DNA of 11,350 nucleotides from an uncultured Anaerovibrio sp. (lineage in GTDB: Bacteria > Bacillota > Negativicutes > Selenomonadales > Selenomonadaceae), in assembly GCA_934203205.1 (NCBI GenBank), contig CAKPYV010000050.1, positions 1 through 11,350 on the forward strand, in the 5' to 3' direction. The translations under genes were made by a program, and so were the position numbers. Of this stretch, positions 4,742 through 11,350 are shown piece by piece. The notes under the pieces were generated by a model. That model was not told where the DNA came from. It worked only from the letters and a program-made list of their open reading frames with translations, and ran no database searches. Numbering within the stretch: the stretch's first letter is position 1; every line of letters starts with the position of its first letter.

Positions 4742-6187
4742 ATGCCATTACAAAAATTATTACACAAAGAACGATATGAGACAGTTTTAAATGAGGCTAT
4801 GCAGTACTCCATGGAATTTGATATGCCGGACGAGGAAATAAATGCCTTTATTTCATATATTGGCAAGGCCAACAAATGCGATAGATTCTATATTTTTGAA
4901 GACAGTCTCACAGAAAATATTACCGTTAATACCTATGAATATTGTGCCCCAGGCATACAGTCCGAAAAGGACAACCTACAAAGAGTTGATAAGGAGGCCT
5001 TAAAGGAACATTATGCCTTCTTTGCCAAGGGGCAATCTATTGTTGTGCCTAGTGTAGCCGCTCTGCAGGACTCCAATCCCGCCCTTTATGAATTACTTCA
5101 TATGCAAGGCATTCGCAGTATGATTGCTGCTCCCCTAATATCCCAAAAGAAATTAATTGGCTGCTTTGGTGTGGACAATCCCAGTATAGATGAAAACGCC
5201 GAGATAAAAATTTTCTTATCCATGGCCTCCGCCTTTATTGTTTCCCTACTAAGACGCCGGGATGCTTTTAGAAAAATGCAAAAAGCCACCGCTATCAAAA
5301 GTTATCAACAGATTGCCCAAATTTATCTGTCCATGCACAAAGTAAATATTCAGGACAACACCTTTGAAGCAATCAAAACCCATGAGATTATTGAAGGCAA
5401 TAGACCGTCTACAGCAAATAAGGATTTTCAACAGCAAATCTGGGCTATAGCTGATGCCACCGTTACCGAGGAGCATCTTGAAAATGTTAAGGCCTTTACC
5501 AATCTCTCCACTATGGATGAGCGCATGGGGGACAGCATTTTCATTGAACATGAATTTGTGGGCAAAACCGTAGGCTGGTGCCGCCAGCAGTTCATTGCTG
5601 TAGATAGAGATGAGCACGGCCATATCCTCCACGCTATCTATACAACCGAGGTCATTAATGATGCCAAAAAACGGGAAAATCATCTCCGCTATCTAGCTCA
5701 GACGGATATGCTAACAGGCCTACGCAACCGCGGCAGTGGTGAACAAAAGGTTAAAGAGCTTCTAGCCAAGGGACAGCAGGGGTTATTTGCCTTGATTGAC
5801 TGCGACCGCTTCAAATCCATTAATGATACCTATGGTCATATGGTAGGAGACCAGGTACTGATTGCCTTGGCGGAAGCCATTGCCAAAGGTATTCACAAGG
5901 GAGACATTGCCCTGCGGCTAGGTGGAGATGAATTTGCCATCTTTATGAATAATATAGAGAATAAGGAAAAGGCCAACATCCGTATTCAGCAGGTTTTCGA
6001 TAATGTAAATAAAATCCATATCCCTCAGATCTACGACCATCCTATACATATTAGTATGGGTGTAACTTTTTTCTATCCAGAGTCACCTGTAGAATTTGAC
6101 CATTTGTATCAGCAGGCGGATAAGGCTCTGTACGAAAGCAAACGAACTCTTGGCACCATCGCCACCTTCTATGAGGATATCAAATAA
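4742..6187 (+). CDS. GAF-GGDEF diguanylate cyclase (copy 1)
   Basis: A 481-residue soluble sensor/diguanylate cyclase that should make c-di-GMP from two GTP. Residues about 15-175 look like a GAF domain (CDRFYIFEDS; IAAPLISQKKLIGCFGVDNP at 128-147). About 185-310 form a second, PAS-like domain (QIAQIYLSMHKVNI...; HILHAIYTTEVIND). A short helix RENHLRYLAQTDMLTGLRNR (311-330) leads into the GGDEF domain. The active-site GGDEF is intact at 394-398. The inhibitory I-site, normally RxxD five residues before it, reads HKGD (385-388), so product inhibition may be weak or absent. No membrane segment. GGGGGA sits 7 bases before the ATG. It is followed 130 bases later by its paralogue of identical length. 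Confidence 0.93.
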   Translation: MPLQKLLHKERYETVLNEAMQYSMEFDMPDEEINAFISYIGKANKCDRFYIFEDSLTENITVNTYEYCAPGIQSEKDNLQRVDKEALKEHYAFFAKGQSIVVPSVAALQDSNPALYELLHMQGIRSMIAAPLISQKKLIGCFGVDNPSIDENAEIKIFLSMASAFIVSLLRRRDAFRKMQKATAIKSYQQIAQIYLSMHKVNIQDNTFEAIKTHEIIEGNRPSTANKDFQQQIWAIADATVTEEHLENVKAFTNLSTMDERMGDSIFIEHEFVGKTVGWCRQQFIAVDRDEHGHILHAIYTTEVINDAKKRENHLRYLAQTDMLTGLRNRGSGEQKVKELLAKGQQGLFALIDCDRFKSINDTYGHMVGDQVLIALAEAIAKGIHKGDIALRLGGDEFAIFMNNIENKEKANIRIQQVFDNVNKIHIPQIYDHPIHISMGVTFFYPESPVEFDHLYQQADKALYESKRTLGTIATFYEDIK

Positions 6188-6225
6188 CAGCCTATAGTCA
6201 CCGCCTGATTTTCGAACCAGATGTC

Positions 6226-6253
6226 TTGCGGGGGGGGGCAGTTGTGCTATCAT
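6226..6253 (+). promoter_or_regulatory. Possible promoter with G9 tract in its spacer
   Basis: TTGCGG (6226-6231), 16 bases, TATCAT (6248-6253). Nine G run from 6230 to 6238 and make up much of the spacer. A start near 6260 would leave a leader of about 58 nt, with a 13-base palindrome CCATAGACTATGG (6278-6290) and GGAGG (6305-6309) before ATG 6318. The -35 is weak, so this is a candidate only. Confidence 0.4.
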
Positions 6254-6317
6254 GATGCATATGAATAACGATAAAAGCCATAGACTATGGATAGAATGTA
6301 TTACGGAGGAATATATT

Positions 6318-7763
6318 ATGCCCCTCAATAAACTTTTATATATAGAAAAATATGAAACCATGCTGAACGGTGCCATGAAATATTCCTTGGAGTTTGATAC
6401 TCCCAATGAGGAAATCATCGGCTTTATGTCCTACATTGGTAAATCACAAAATTGCGATAGATTCTATATCTTTGAGGACAGCACTCACGGGGAATTTACT
6501 TCCAACACCTACGAATGGTGTGCTCCCGGCATTACTGCCGAAAAAGACACCCTCCAAAAAGTAGAAAAAAGTACCCTAAAAACCTGGTACGATAAATTTG
6601 CTCAGGACGAAGCCGTTATTATTCAGGATTTAGAAATTATTCGAGATACCGAAACTGAATTATATGAATTGCTGCACAGACAGGGGATCAAAAGTCTGGT
6701 GGTACATCCTCTCACAGTCAAAAACCAAATTATTGGCTTCTTCGGGGTAGATAATCCTGATATAGAGGAAACTGTGGAAATCAAAGCTTTTTTATCTATG
6801 GCTTCCTCCTTTATGGTTTCCATGCTGCGACGCCGTAATACATTTTTCAAACTGCAAAAGGATGCTGCCATCAAAAGCTATCAGGCCATTGCCCAGATTT
6901 ATCTATCCATGCACCGGGTAAATATTCAGGCCAACACCTTTGAGACCATCAAAACCCACGGTATTATTGAAAGCAACAGAACTTCCTCTACCAACACTAA
7001 TTTTCAACAACAGGCTTGGGCCATAGCTGATGCCACAGTTACAGAGGACTGTGTTGAAGAGGTAAAGGCCTTTACCAATCTAGCCACCTTGGAGGAGCGG
7101 CTTGAGGGCAGTATCTTTATAGAGCATGAATTTGTAGGCAAAACAGAGGGTTGGTGTCGTCATCAATTTATTGTAGCCGATAGAGATGCCCAAGGCCATA
7201 TCCTTAATGTTATCTATACGGTGGAGATTATCAACGAGGCTAAAAAGCGGGAAAACCATCTACGTTATCTGGCTCAAACTGATATGTTAACAGGCTTGAA
7301 CAATCGGGGCAGCGGAGAGCAAAAGGTTAAGGAGCTTCTCCAGCAAGGTCAACCAGGGCTCCTTGCCTTGATTGACTGCGACCGCTTCAAATCCATTAAT
7401 GATACCTACGGCCATATGGTAGGAGACCAGGTACTGATTGCCTTGGCGGAAGCCATTGCCAAAGGTATTCACAAGGGAGACATTGCCCTGCGGCTAGGTG
7501 GAGATGAATTTGCCATCTTTATGAGTAATATAGAAAATAAGGCAAAGGCCAAAATCCGTATTCAGCAGGTTTTCGATAATGTAAATAAAATCCATATCCC
7601 TCAGCTCTACGACCATCCTATCCATATTAGTATGGGTGTAACCTTTTTCTATCCAGAGTCACCTGTAGAATTTGATCATTTGTATCAGCAGGCGGATAAG
7701 GCTCTGTACGAAAGCAAACGCACAGTAGGCACCATCGCCACCTTCTATGAAGATATAAAATAA
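6318..7763 (+). CDS. GAF-GGDEF diguanylate cyclase (copy 2)
   Basis: Paralogue of the gene at 4742-6187 with the same 481-residue length and the same GAF, PAS-like and GGDEF order. GGDEF is intact at 394-398 and the degenerate I-site HKGD is at 385-388. I place the start at ATG 6318 because GGAGG lies 8 bases upstream and MPLNKLLYIEKYETML aligns with MPLQKLLHKERYETVL of copy 1. The in-frame ATG at 6252 has no ribosome-binding site. The N-terminal sensory part has diverged (about two thirds identical in the first 60 residues), so the two may sense different signals. The last ~400 bases match copy 1 with only about 16 differences. The gene ends at the bidirectional terminator shared with pdxT. 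Confidence 0.93.
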   Translation: MPLNKLLYIEKYETMLNGAMKYSLEFDTPNEEIIGFMSYIGKSQNCDRFYIFEDSTHGEFTSNTYEWCAPGITAEKDTLQKVEKSTLKTWYDKFAQDEAVIIQDLEIIRDTETELYELLHRQGIKSLVVHPLTVKNQIIGFFGVDNPDIEETVEIKAFLSMASSFMVSMLRRRNTFFKLQKDAAIKSYQAIAQIYLSMHRVNIQANTFETIKTHGIIESNRTSSTNTNFQQQAWAIADATVTEDCVEEVKAFTNLATLEERLEGSIFIEHEFVGKTEGWCRHQFIVADRDAQGHILNVIYTVEIINEAKKRENHLRYLAQTDMLTGLNNRGSGEQKVKELLQQGQPGLLALIDCDRFKSINDTYGHMVGDQVLIALAEAIAKGIHKGDIALRLGGDEFAIFMSNIENKAKAKIRIQQVFDNVNKIHIPQLYDHPIHISMGVTFFYPESPVEFDHLYQQADKALYESKRTVGTIATFYEDIK

Positions 7764-7766
7764 AAC

Positions 7767-7811
7767 AAAAACTCTTTTTCTCATGCCTGTCAGCAGGGAA
7801 AAAGAGTTTTT
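7767..7811. terminator. Bidirectional terminator between cyclase 2 and pdxT
   Basis: Perfect 14-bp arms AAAAACTCTTTTTC (7767-7780) and GAAAAAGAGTTTTT (7798-7811) with a 17-base loop. A/T ends on both sides serve both strands. It starts 3 bases after the cyclase stop codon and ends 3 bases before the pdxT stop codon. Confidence 0.92.
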
Positions 7812-7814
7812 ATT

Positions 7815-8387
7815 TTATGCTGTTTTGCCTATCATATCCAAGAATAATTTATGAATATGTCTGTCCTTGTCCAGCTCTGGGTGAAAGGCCAAAGCCAGCT
7901 GATTCTTGTAGCGGGCAGCCACAATATGCCCGTCTACCTTGGCCAAAATCTCTGTACCTTCTCCTGCCTCAACTACATAAGGAGCACGAATAAAGGTCAT
8001 GGGGATTTTGCCAAGCCCCTTAAAGTTTTCATCTCTATGAAAGCTTCCTAATTGCCTGCCATAAGCATTTCTTTTAACCGCTATAGGCATGGTAGCAAAA
8101 TGACTAACAGTATCCCCCTCCAGCTTTTCGGCCAAAAGTATCATACCAGCACAGGTAGCCAGCACTGGCAAGCCATCTGCAATCCGCTGCTGCAGATTGG
8201 CAAACATATTGCTATCCCGCAAGAGCTTTCCCTGCACAGTGCTTTCCCCCCCAGGCAATACCAAGCCGTCAAAATCTGCCTGCAAATCCTCAGCCTTCCG
8301 CAGCTCTACACATTCTGCCCCAAGCTCACTAAGCACATTTTCATGCTCAATAAAGGCTCCTTGAACCGCCAGCACACCTATCTTCAT
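7815..8387 (-). CDS. pdxT: Pyridoxal 5'-phosphate synthase glutaminase subunit
   Basis: A 190-residue class I glutamine amidotransferase that hydrolyses glutamine and channels ammonia to PdxS in the 12+12 PLP synthase complex, in the cytosol. The glycine-rich LVLPGGEST is at 42-50. The nucleophile is C79 in LATCAGM, and the rest of the triad is H169 and E171 in AFHPELD. The conserved RNAYGRQLGSF segment (106-116) is present. Length is normal for PdxT. GGAGG lies 7 bases before the ATG. It follows pdxS by 30 bases on the same strand, so the two form an operon. A small stem GCGTGG/CCACGC (8406-8426) spans the pdxS stop and has no T-run, so it should not terminate. Confidence 0.97.
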   Translation of the reverse strand: MKIGVLAVQGAFIEHENVLSELGAECVELRKAEDLQADFDGLVLPGGESTVQGKLLRDSNMFANLQQRIADGLPVLATCAGMILLAEKLEGDTVSHFATMPIAVKRNAYGRQLGSFHRDENFKGLGKIPMTFIRAPYVVEAGEGTEILAKVDGHIVAARYKNQLALAFHPELDKDRHIHKLFLDMIGKTA

Positions 8388-8417
8388 AATAAGACCTCCA
8401 AATTAGCTGCGTGGAAC

Positions 8418-9302
8418 TTATTTGCCACGCTCTGCCATCAGGATGCTAATCTCATCCTCATTGATACCTACCATAGCTTCCCCCAAATCCTCAGACAGAC
8501 GGGCAATCAAATCTGCATCCTTATAGTTGGTTACAGACTGAACAATGGCTGCAGCCCGCTTCTCAGGATTGCCGGATTTGAAAATACCAGAGCCTACAAA
8601 TACACCTTCAGCCCCCAACTGCATCATCAGAGCAGCATCAGCTGGAGTGGCTACACCGCCAGCGGCAAAGTTTACTACTGGCAAACGACGGTTATCATGG
8701 ACATACTGTACCAAATCATATGGCACCTGCAGCTCCTTGGCAGCTTCAAACAACTCATCAGTCTGCAAGGAAGCAACCTTGGCAATCTGGCCATTAATCT
8801 TCCGCATATGCTGAACCGCCTGTACCACATCACCAGTACCTGGCTCACCCTTGGTACGAATCATAGAAGCACCTTCGGCGATGCGGCGGAGAGCCTCTCC
8901 CAAATCCCTAGCTCCGCAGACAAATGGCAACTTAAACTGATGCTTGTCAATATGATATACATTATCTGCTGGAGAGAGAACCTCGCTCTCATCAATGTAA
9001 TCTATCTCAATGGCCTCCAAAATCTGCGCCTCTACGAAATGACCAATACGGCATTTAGCCATAACAGGAATGGAAACAGCCTCCTGAATGCCCTTAATCA
9101 TCTTGGGATCACTCATACGGGACACGCCTCCGGCTGCTCTGATATCTGCTGGAATCCTCTCCAAGGCCATAACAGCGCAAGCACCGGCTGCCTCGGCAAT
9201 TTTAGCCTGCTCTGGGGTGGTAACATCCATAATGACGCCACCTTTCAGCATCTGAGCCAGCTGCTTATTTAATTCATATCTGCTTGCCTGATTTTCACTC
9301 AT
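8418..9302 (-). CDS. pdxS: Pyridoxal 5'-phosphate synthase lyase subunit
   Basis: A 294-residue TIM-barrel enzyme that condenses ribose 5-phosphate, glyceraldehyde 3-phosphate and ammonia into PLP (deoxyxylulose-independent route). Catalytic residues are visible: D26 in VIMDVTTPEQA, the Schiff-base lysine K83 in PVMAKCRIGH, and K151 in MIRTKGEPGTGD. The phosphate-binding FAAGGVATPADAALMMQLGAEGVFVGSGIF region is present near the C-terminus. The sequence is highly typical and of normal length. AGG lies 7 bases before ATG 9302. It heads the pdxS-pdxT operon and is divergent from gltX. Confidence 0.98.
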   Translation of the reverse strand: MSENQASRYELNKQLAQMLKGGVIMDVTTPEQAKIAEAAGACAVMALERIPADIRAAGGVSRMSDPKMIKGIQEAVSIPVMAKCRIGHFVEAQILEAIEIDYIDESEVLSPADNVYHIDKHQFKLPFVCGARDLGEALRRIAEGASMIRTKGEPGTGDVVQAVQHMRKINGQIAKVASLQTDELFEAAKELQVPYDLVQYVHDNRRLPVVNFAAGGVATPADAALMMQLGAEGVFVGSGIFKSGNPEKRAAAIVQSVTNYKDADLIARLSEDLGEAMVGINEDEISILMAERGK

Positions 9303-9348
9303 ATTAATACCTGCTTTCTATCTGTTGTTTTGTTGATTTTTATTTATG

Positions 9349-9419
9349 ATTATAGCCACTTTTGACTATAGGCAAAATAGCCAATATATGTATTTCTTAT
9401 AAGGTCAAAAATATAGCCA
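9349..9419 (-). promoter_or_regulatory. pdxST promoter region with repeated ATAGCCA boxes
   Basis: On the minus strand TATAAT (9354-9349) is a good -10, but the -35 position reads TTTTGC (9377-9372), which is weak. ATAGCCA occurs three times (9352-9358, 9377-9383, 9413-9419), the first overlapping the -10 and the second the -35. TTTTGAC (9360-9366) and GTCAAAA (9404-9410) form an inverted pair in the same stretch. A weak -35 with repeated boxes suggests regulator binding. MocR/PdxR-type activators are known for pdxST in other Bacillota, but no regulator gene is present here. Confidence 0.45.
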
Positions 9420-9484
9420 GTTTCCAATTTCCCAACCATTTCTCCCTATATAGCTTATCCAATCACCTTGTCCATGATGGTTGC

Positions 9485-9513
9485 TTGACATAGCTGTGGA
9501 TTTTGATTAAACT
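9485..9513 (+). promoter_or_regulatory. Probable gltX promoter
   Basis: A perfect -35 TTGACA (9485-9490), 17 bases, and a weaker -10 TAAACT (9508-9513). The leader would be about 47 nt. I see no T-box element in it. Confidence 0.6.
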
Positions 9514-9566
9514 TTTATAAGGAAATTAACTGAAACTTACCATATAAAAGAAAGAGGAGAGTCAAA

Positions 9567-11036
9567 ATGACAGACCGTATTCGTACCCGTTTTGCACCAA
9601 GCCCTACTGGCTATATGCATATCGGCAATTTGCGTACTGCTTTGTACGCTTATCTTTTTGCCAAAGCCAACAAGGGAGATTTTCTCCTGCGCATTGAAGA
9701 CACTGACCAGAAGCGTTTTGTCGCTGATGCTGTAGACTTTATCAATCGCACTTTGGCAGCTGCTCATATCGTTCCTAACGAGGGACCAGATATTGGTGGA
9801 GACTGCGGTCCATATATCCAGAGCCAGCGTCTGGATATCTACAAAAAGTATGCTGAGGAGCTTATTGCCAAGGGACACGCTTACCGTTGCTTCTGCACTG
9901 ATTGCAGTGAACAGCAGCATGAGGCTCAGGAAGCTGGGGATACCAAGGCTTTTGGTGGCTACAACAGAGCCTGTCGTGATCTGCCACAGGAAACCATTGA
10001 CAAATATTTAGCTGAAGGTCGTTCCTATGTTATCCGCCAGAAAATGCCTTTGACTGGGGAAACCACCTTTACTGATGCAGTACATGGTCATATCAGCTTC
10101 AAGAATGAGGAGCTGGAGGATCAGGTTATTCTAAAGCAGGATGGTATGCCTACCTATAATTTCGCCAATGTTATTGACGACCATCTGATGCATATTACCC
10201 ATGTTATTCGTGGTACAGAATTTATTACCTCCACACCAAAGCATGTCCTGCTGTATCAGTTCTTTGGCTGGGAGCCACCTGCCTTCATTCATCTGCCACC
10301 TGTTATGGGCAAGAATGAGGATGGCTCTGTATCCAAGCTGTCCAAGCGTCACGGTGCCACCGGCTTTAGCCAGCTGGTAGATATGGGTTATCTGCCAGAA
10401 GCTATTACCAACTATGTAGCACTTCTGGGCTGGAGTCCAAAATCCGAGCAGGAAATCTTCACTATGGATGAGCTGATTGAACGTTTCTCTCTGGATGGCC
10501 TTAGCAAATCCCCAGCTGTTTTTGACTACAACAAGCTGGATTGGGTAAATGGTGAGTATTTCAAGGCCATGAGTGATGAGGATTTTGCTGCTGGTGCCAA
10601 GAGCTTCGCTGGAGAACTGGCTGAACAGCTTGGTCAGGACAAATGGCAGTATCTGGCTGGCCTGCTCCGCACCCGTGTTAGCCGTTACAATCAGGTTCCA
10701 GAGCAGATTGGCTTCTTCAGCCAGCTGCCTGATTATGATGTAGAGCTGTTTACCAACAAGCGTAACAAGGTAAATCCAGAAAAAGCTGCTGAGATTCTCC
10801 CAGTTGTTATACAGATTCTGGAAAAGGTTCAGGACTGGACTCCAGAGGGAATTGACGCCGTATTGCAGCCAGGTGTAGCTGAATCAGGTATCAAGATGGG
10901 CACCTTTATGTGGCCTGCCCGTATCGCTCTTTCTGGCCAGAAGGTTACTCCTGGTGGCGTAACTGAGCTGCTTTATATCCTGGGCCGTGAGGAATCCTTC
11001 CGCCGCCTGCAGCTTGGTTTAGAAAAAGTTCAGTAA
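9567..11036 (+). CDS. gltX: Glutamyl-tRNA synthetase
   Basis: A 489-residue class I aminoacyl-tRNA synthetase that charges tRNA-Glu (and, in many Bacillota, also tRNA-Gln before amidation). The HIGH-type motif is HIGN at 18-21 after RFAPSPTGYM. The KMSKS-type motif is KLSKR at 257-261. Rossmann-fold signature LRIEDTDQKR is at 41-50. A probable zinc knuckle uses C108, C110 and C136 (CFC then YNRAC). Anticodon-binding alpha-helical domains fill the C-terminal third, ending in PGGVTELLYILGREESFRRL. Length is standard. AGGAGAG lies 7 bases before the ATG. No terminator separates it from tRNA-Glu 57 bases downstream, so the tRNA may be partly co-transcribed. Confidence 0.98.
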   Translation: MTDRIRTRFAPSPTGYMHIGNLRTALYAYLFAKANKGDFLLRIEDTDQKRFVADAVDFINRTLAAAHIVPNEGPDIGGDCGPYIQSQRLDIYKKYAEELIAKGHAYRCFCTDCSEQQHEAQEAGDTKAFGGYNRACRDLPQETIDKYLAEGRSYVIRQKMPLTGETTFTDAVHGHISFKNEELEDQVILKQDGMPTYNFANVIDDHLMHITHVIRGTEFITSTPKHVLLYQFFGWEPPAFIHLPPVMGKNEDGSVSKLSKRHGATGFSQLVDMGYLPEAITNYVALLGWSPKSEQEIFTMDELIERFSLDGLSKSPAVFDYNKLDWVNGEYFKAMSDEDFAAGAKSFAGELAEQLGQDKWQYLAGLLRTRVSRYNQVPEQIGFFSQLPDYDVELFTNKRNKVNPEKAAEILPVVIQILEKVQDWTPEGIDAVLQPGVAESGIKMGTFMWPARIALSGQKVTPGGVTELLYILGREESFRRLQLGLEKVQ

Positions 11037-11051
11037 AAAATAAAATTTTTC

Positions 11052-11080
11052 TTGACATAATAATAATAATGCTGTATTAT
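11052..11080 (+). promoter_or_regulatory. Promoter of tRNA-Glu with triplet-repeat palindrome
   Basis: TTGACA (11052-11057), 17 bases, TATTAT (11075-11080). The spacer and -10 lie within a perfect 12-bp inverted repeat, (AAT)4 at 11059-11070 and (ATT)4 at 11076-11087, separated by GCTGT. Start is expected near 11087, 7 bases before the tRNA. Confidence 0.85.
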
Positions 11081-11093
11081 TATTATTGTCATT

Positions 11094-11168
11094 GGCGCGT
11101 TGGTCAAGTGGTTAAGACTCCGCCCTCTCACGGCGGCTTCAAGGGTTCGAATCCCTTACGCGTCACCA
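11094..11168 (+). tRNA. tRNA-Glu (anticodon CUC)
   Basis: A cloverleaf with acceptor arms GGCGCGT/ACGCGTC (one G-U pair), anticodon arm CCGCC-CTCTCAC-GGCGG with CTC at 11127-11129, a T arm with GGTTCGAATCC, discriminator A at 11165 and encoded CCA at 11166-11168. It reads GAG specifically. Confidence 0.97.
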
Positions 11169-11179
11169 ATTGATAATTC

Positions 11180-11212
11180 AGGCTGGAACATAGTTCCAGC
11201 CTTTTTGTTTTA
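11180..11212 (+). terminator. Terminator after tRNA-Glu
   Basis: AGGCTGGAAC (11180-11189) and GTTCCAGCCT (11193-11202) form a perfect 10-bp stem with loop ATA, followed by TTTTGTTTT. It would end both tRNA-Glu and any gltX read-through transcript. Confidence 0.93.
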
Positions 11213-11276
11213 CATTCCATTCTCTTGTAATCTTACAGCACCAATACAAGGACATAAAAAAGCCTATCTGACACAC

Positions 11277-11350
11277 TGTAGTGACCCCATAAAGTTAGAC
11301 CTTATAATCCGGGTAGTTATATACTGCCCGGATATTTTTATGCCACGGAA
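11277..11350. mobile_element. End of an IS3-family-like insertion sequence (partial)
   Basis: TGTAGTGACCCCATAAAG and the following TTAGAC (11277-11300) have the look of the terminal inverted repeats of IS3/IS150-type elements, which begin with TG and contain CCCC...AAAGTTAGAC. Just inside, ATCCGGGTAGT/ACTGCCCGGAT (about 11309-11335) forms an 11-bp stem with one G-T pair. It is followed by ATTTTT on the plus strand, which could stop transcription entering the element. Orientation is open. ATG at 11341 (MPR...) could start orfA without a visible ribosome-binding site. Alternatively, the minus strand could be the tail of orfB ending in ...SVA-stop. The transposase itself is outside the window. 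Confidence 0.6.

Noticed and set aside
6252..6317. N-terminal extension of cyclase 2 from ATG 6252
   Set aside because: That ATG overlaps the possible -10 box and lacks a ribosome-binding site. ATG 6318 has GGAGG and aligns with the start of copy 1.
8052..9272. Long plus-strand open frame of about 406 codons
   Set aside because: It runs antisense through pdxT and pdxS, which are unmistakable; the product looks random and has no start signal.
9514..9566. T-box leader before gltX
   Set aside because: The leader is about 47 nt and lacks a T-box sequence and terminator/antiterminator stems.
1..11350. CRISPR array
   Set aside because: No regularly spaced direct repeats with unique spacers were seen. 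The only large repeat is the pair of cyclase genes.

Overview
The window looks like chromosome from a low-to-moderate GC bacterium of the Bacillota. Promoters are close to the housekeeping TTGACA-N17-TATAAT consensus, ribosome-binding sites are GGAGG-like, and tRNAs carry an encoded CCA. Protein flavour (GltX, PdxS/PdxT, GAF-GGDEF proteins, a secreted Cys/His-rich protein) would suit the Negativicutes (Selenomonas/Anaerovibrio-like), but that placement is inference.

Layout. 1-143: tRNA-Val(UAC) on the minus strand with a consensus promoter. 144-1463: no long gene; it holds a structured AT/GC-mixed stretch, a ~108-base imperfect hairpin (609-716), and then the most interesting object in the window, a compact locus (about 790-1351) that looks like a type I toxin-antitoxin module. 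There, a minus-strand mRNA with a strong promoter, long structured leader and small hydrophobic ORF converges on and overlaps at its 3' end with a ~140-nt plus-strand antisense RNA that has its own promoter and terminator. 1464-2634: a secreted protein of unknown function with a Cys/His-rich tail. 2829-4234: a lysA-type diaminopimelate decarboxylase transcribed alone. 4463-4551: tRNA-Ser(CGA), followed by a large folded leader.

4742-7763: two tandem 481-residue GAF-GGDEF diguanylate cyclases, paralogues whose 3' thirds are almost identical while the 5' parts have diverged. A G9 tract lies in the gap between them, in a possible promoter spacer. They end at a perfect 14-bp bidirectional terminator shared with the convergent pdxST operon (7815-9302, minus), which makes pyridoxal 5'-phosphate. 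PLP is also the cofactor of the lysA product. 9485-11212: gltX followed directly by tRNA-Glu(CUC) and a strong terminator, so the synthetase and one of its substrates are neighbours. From 11277 the end of an IS3-family-like insertion sequence runs off the window.

Everything was read by eye; no alignment or folding program was run.
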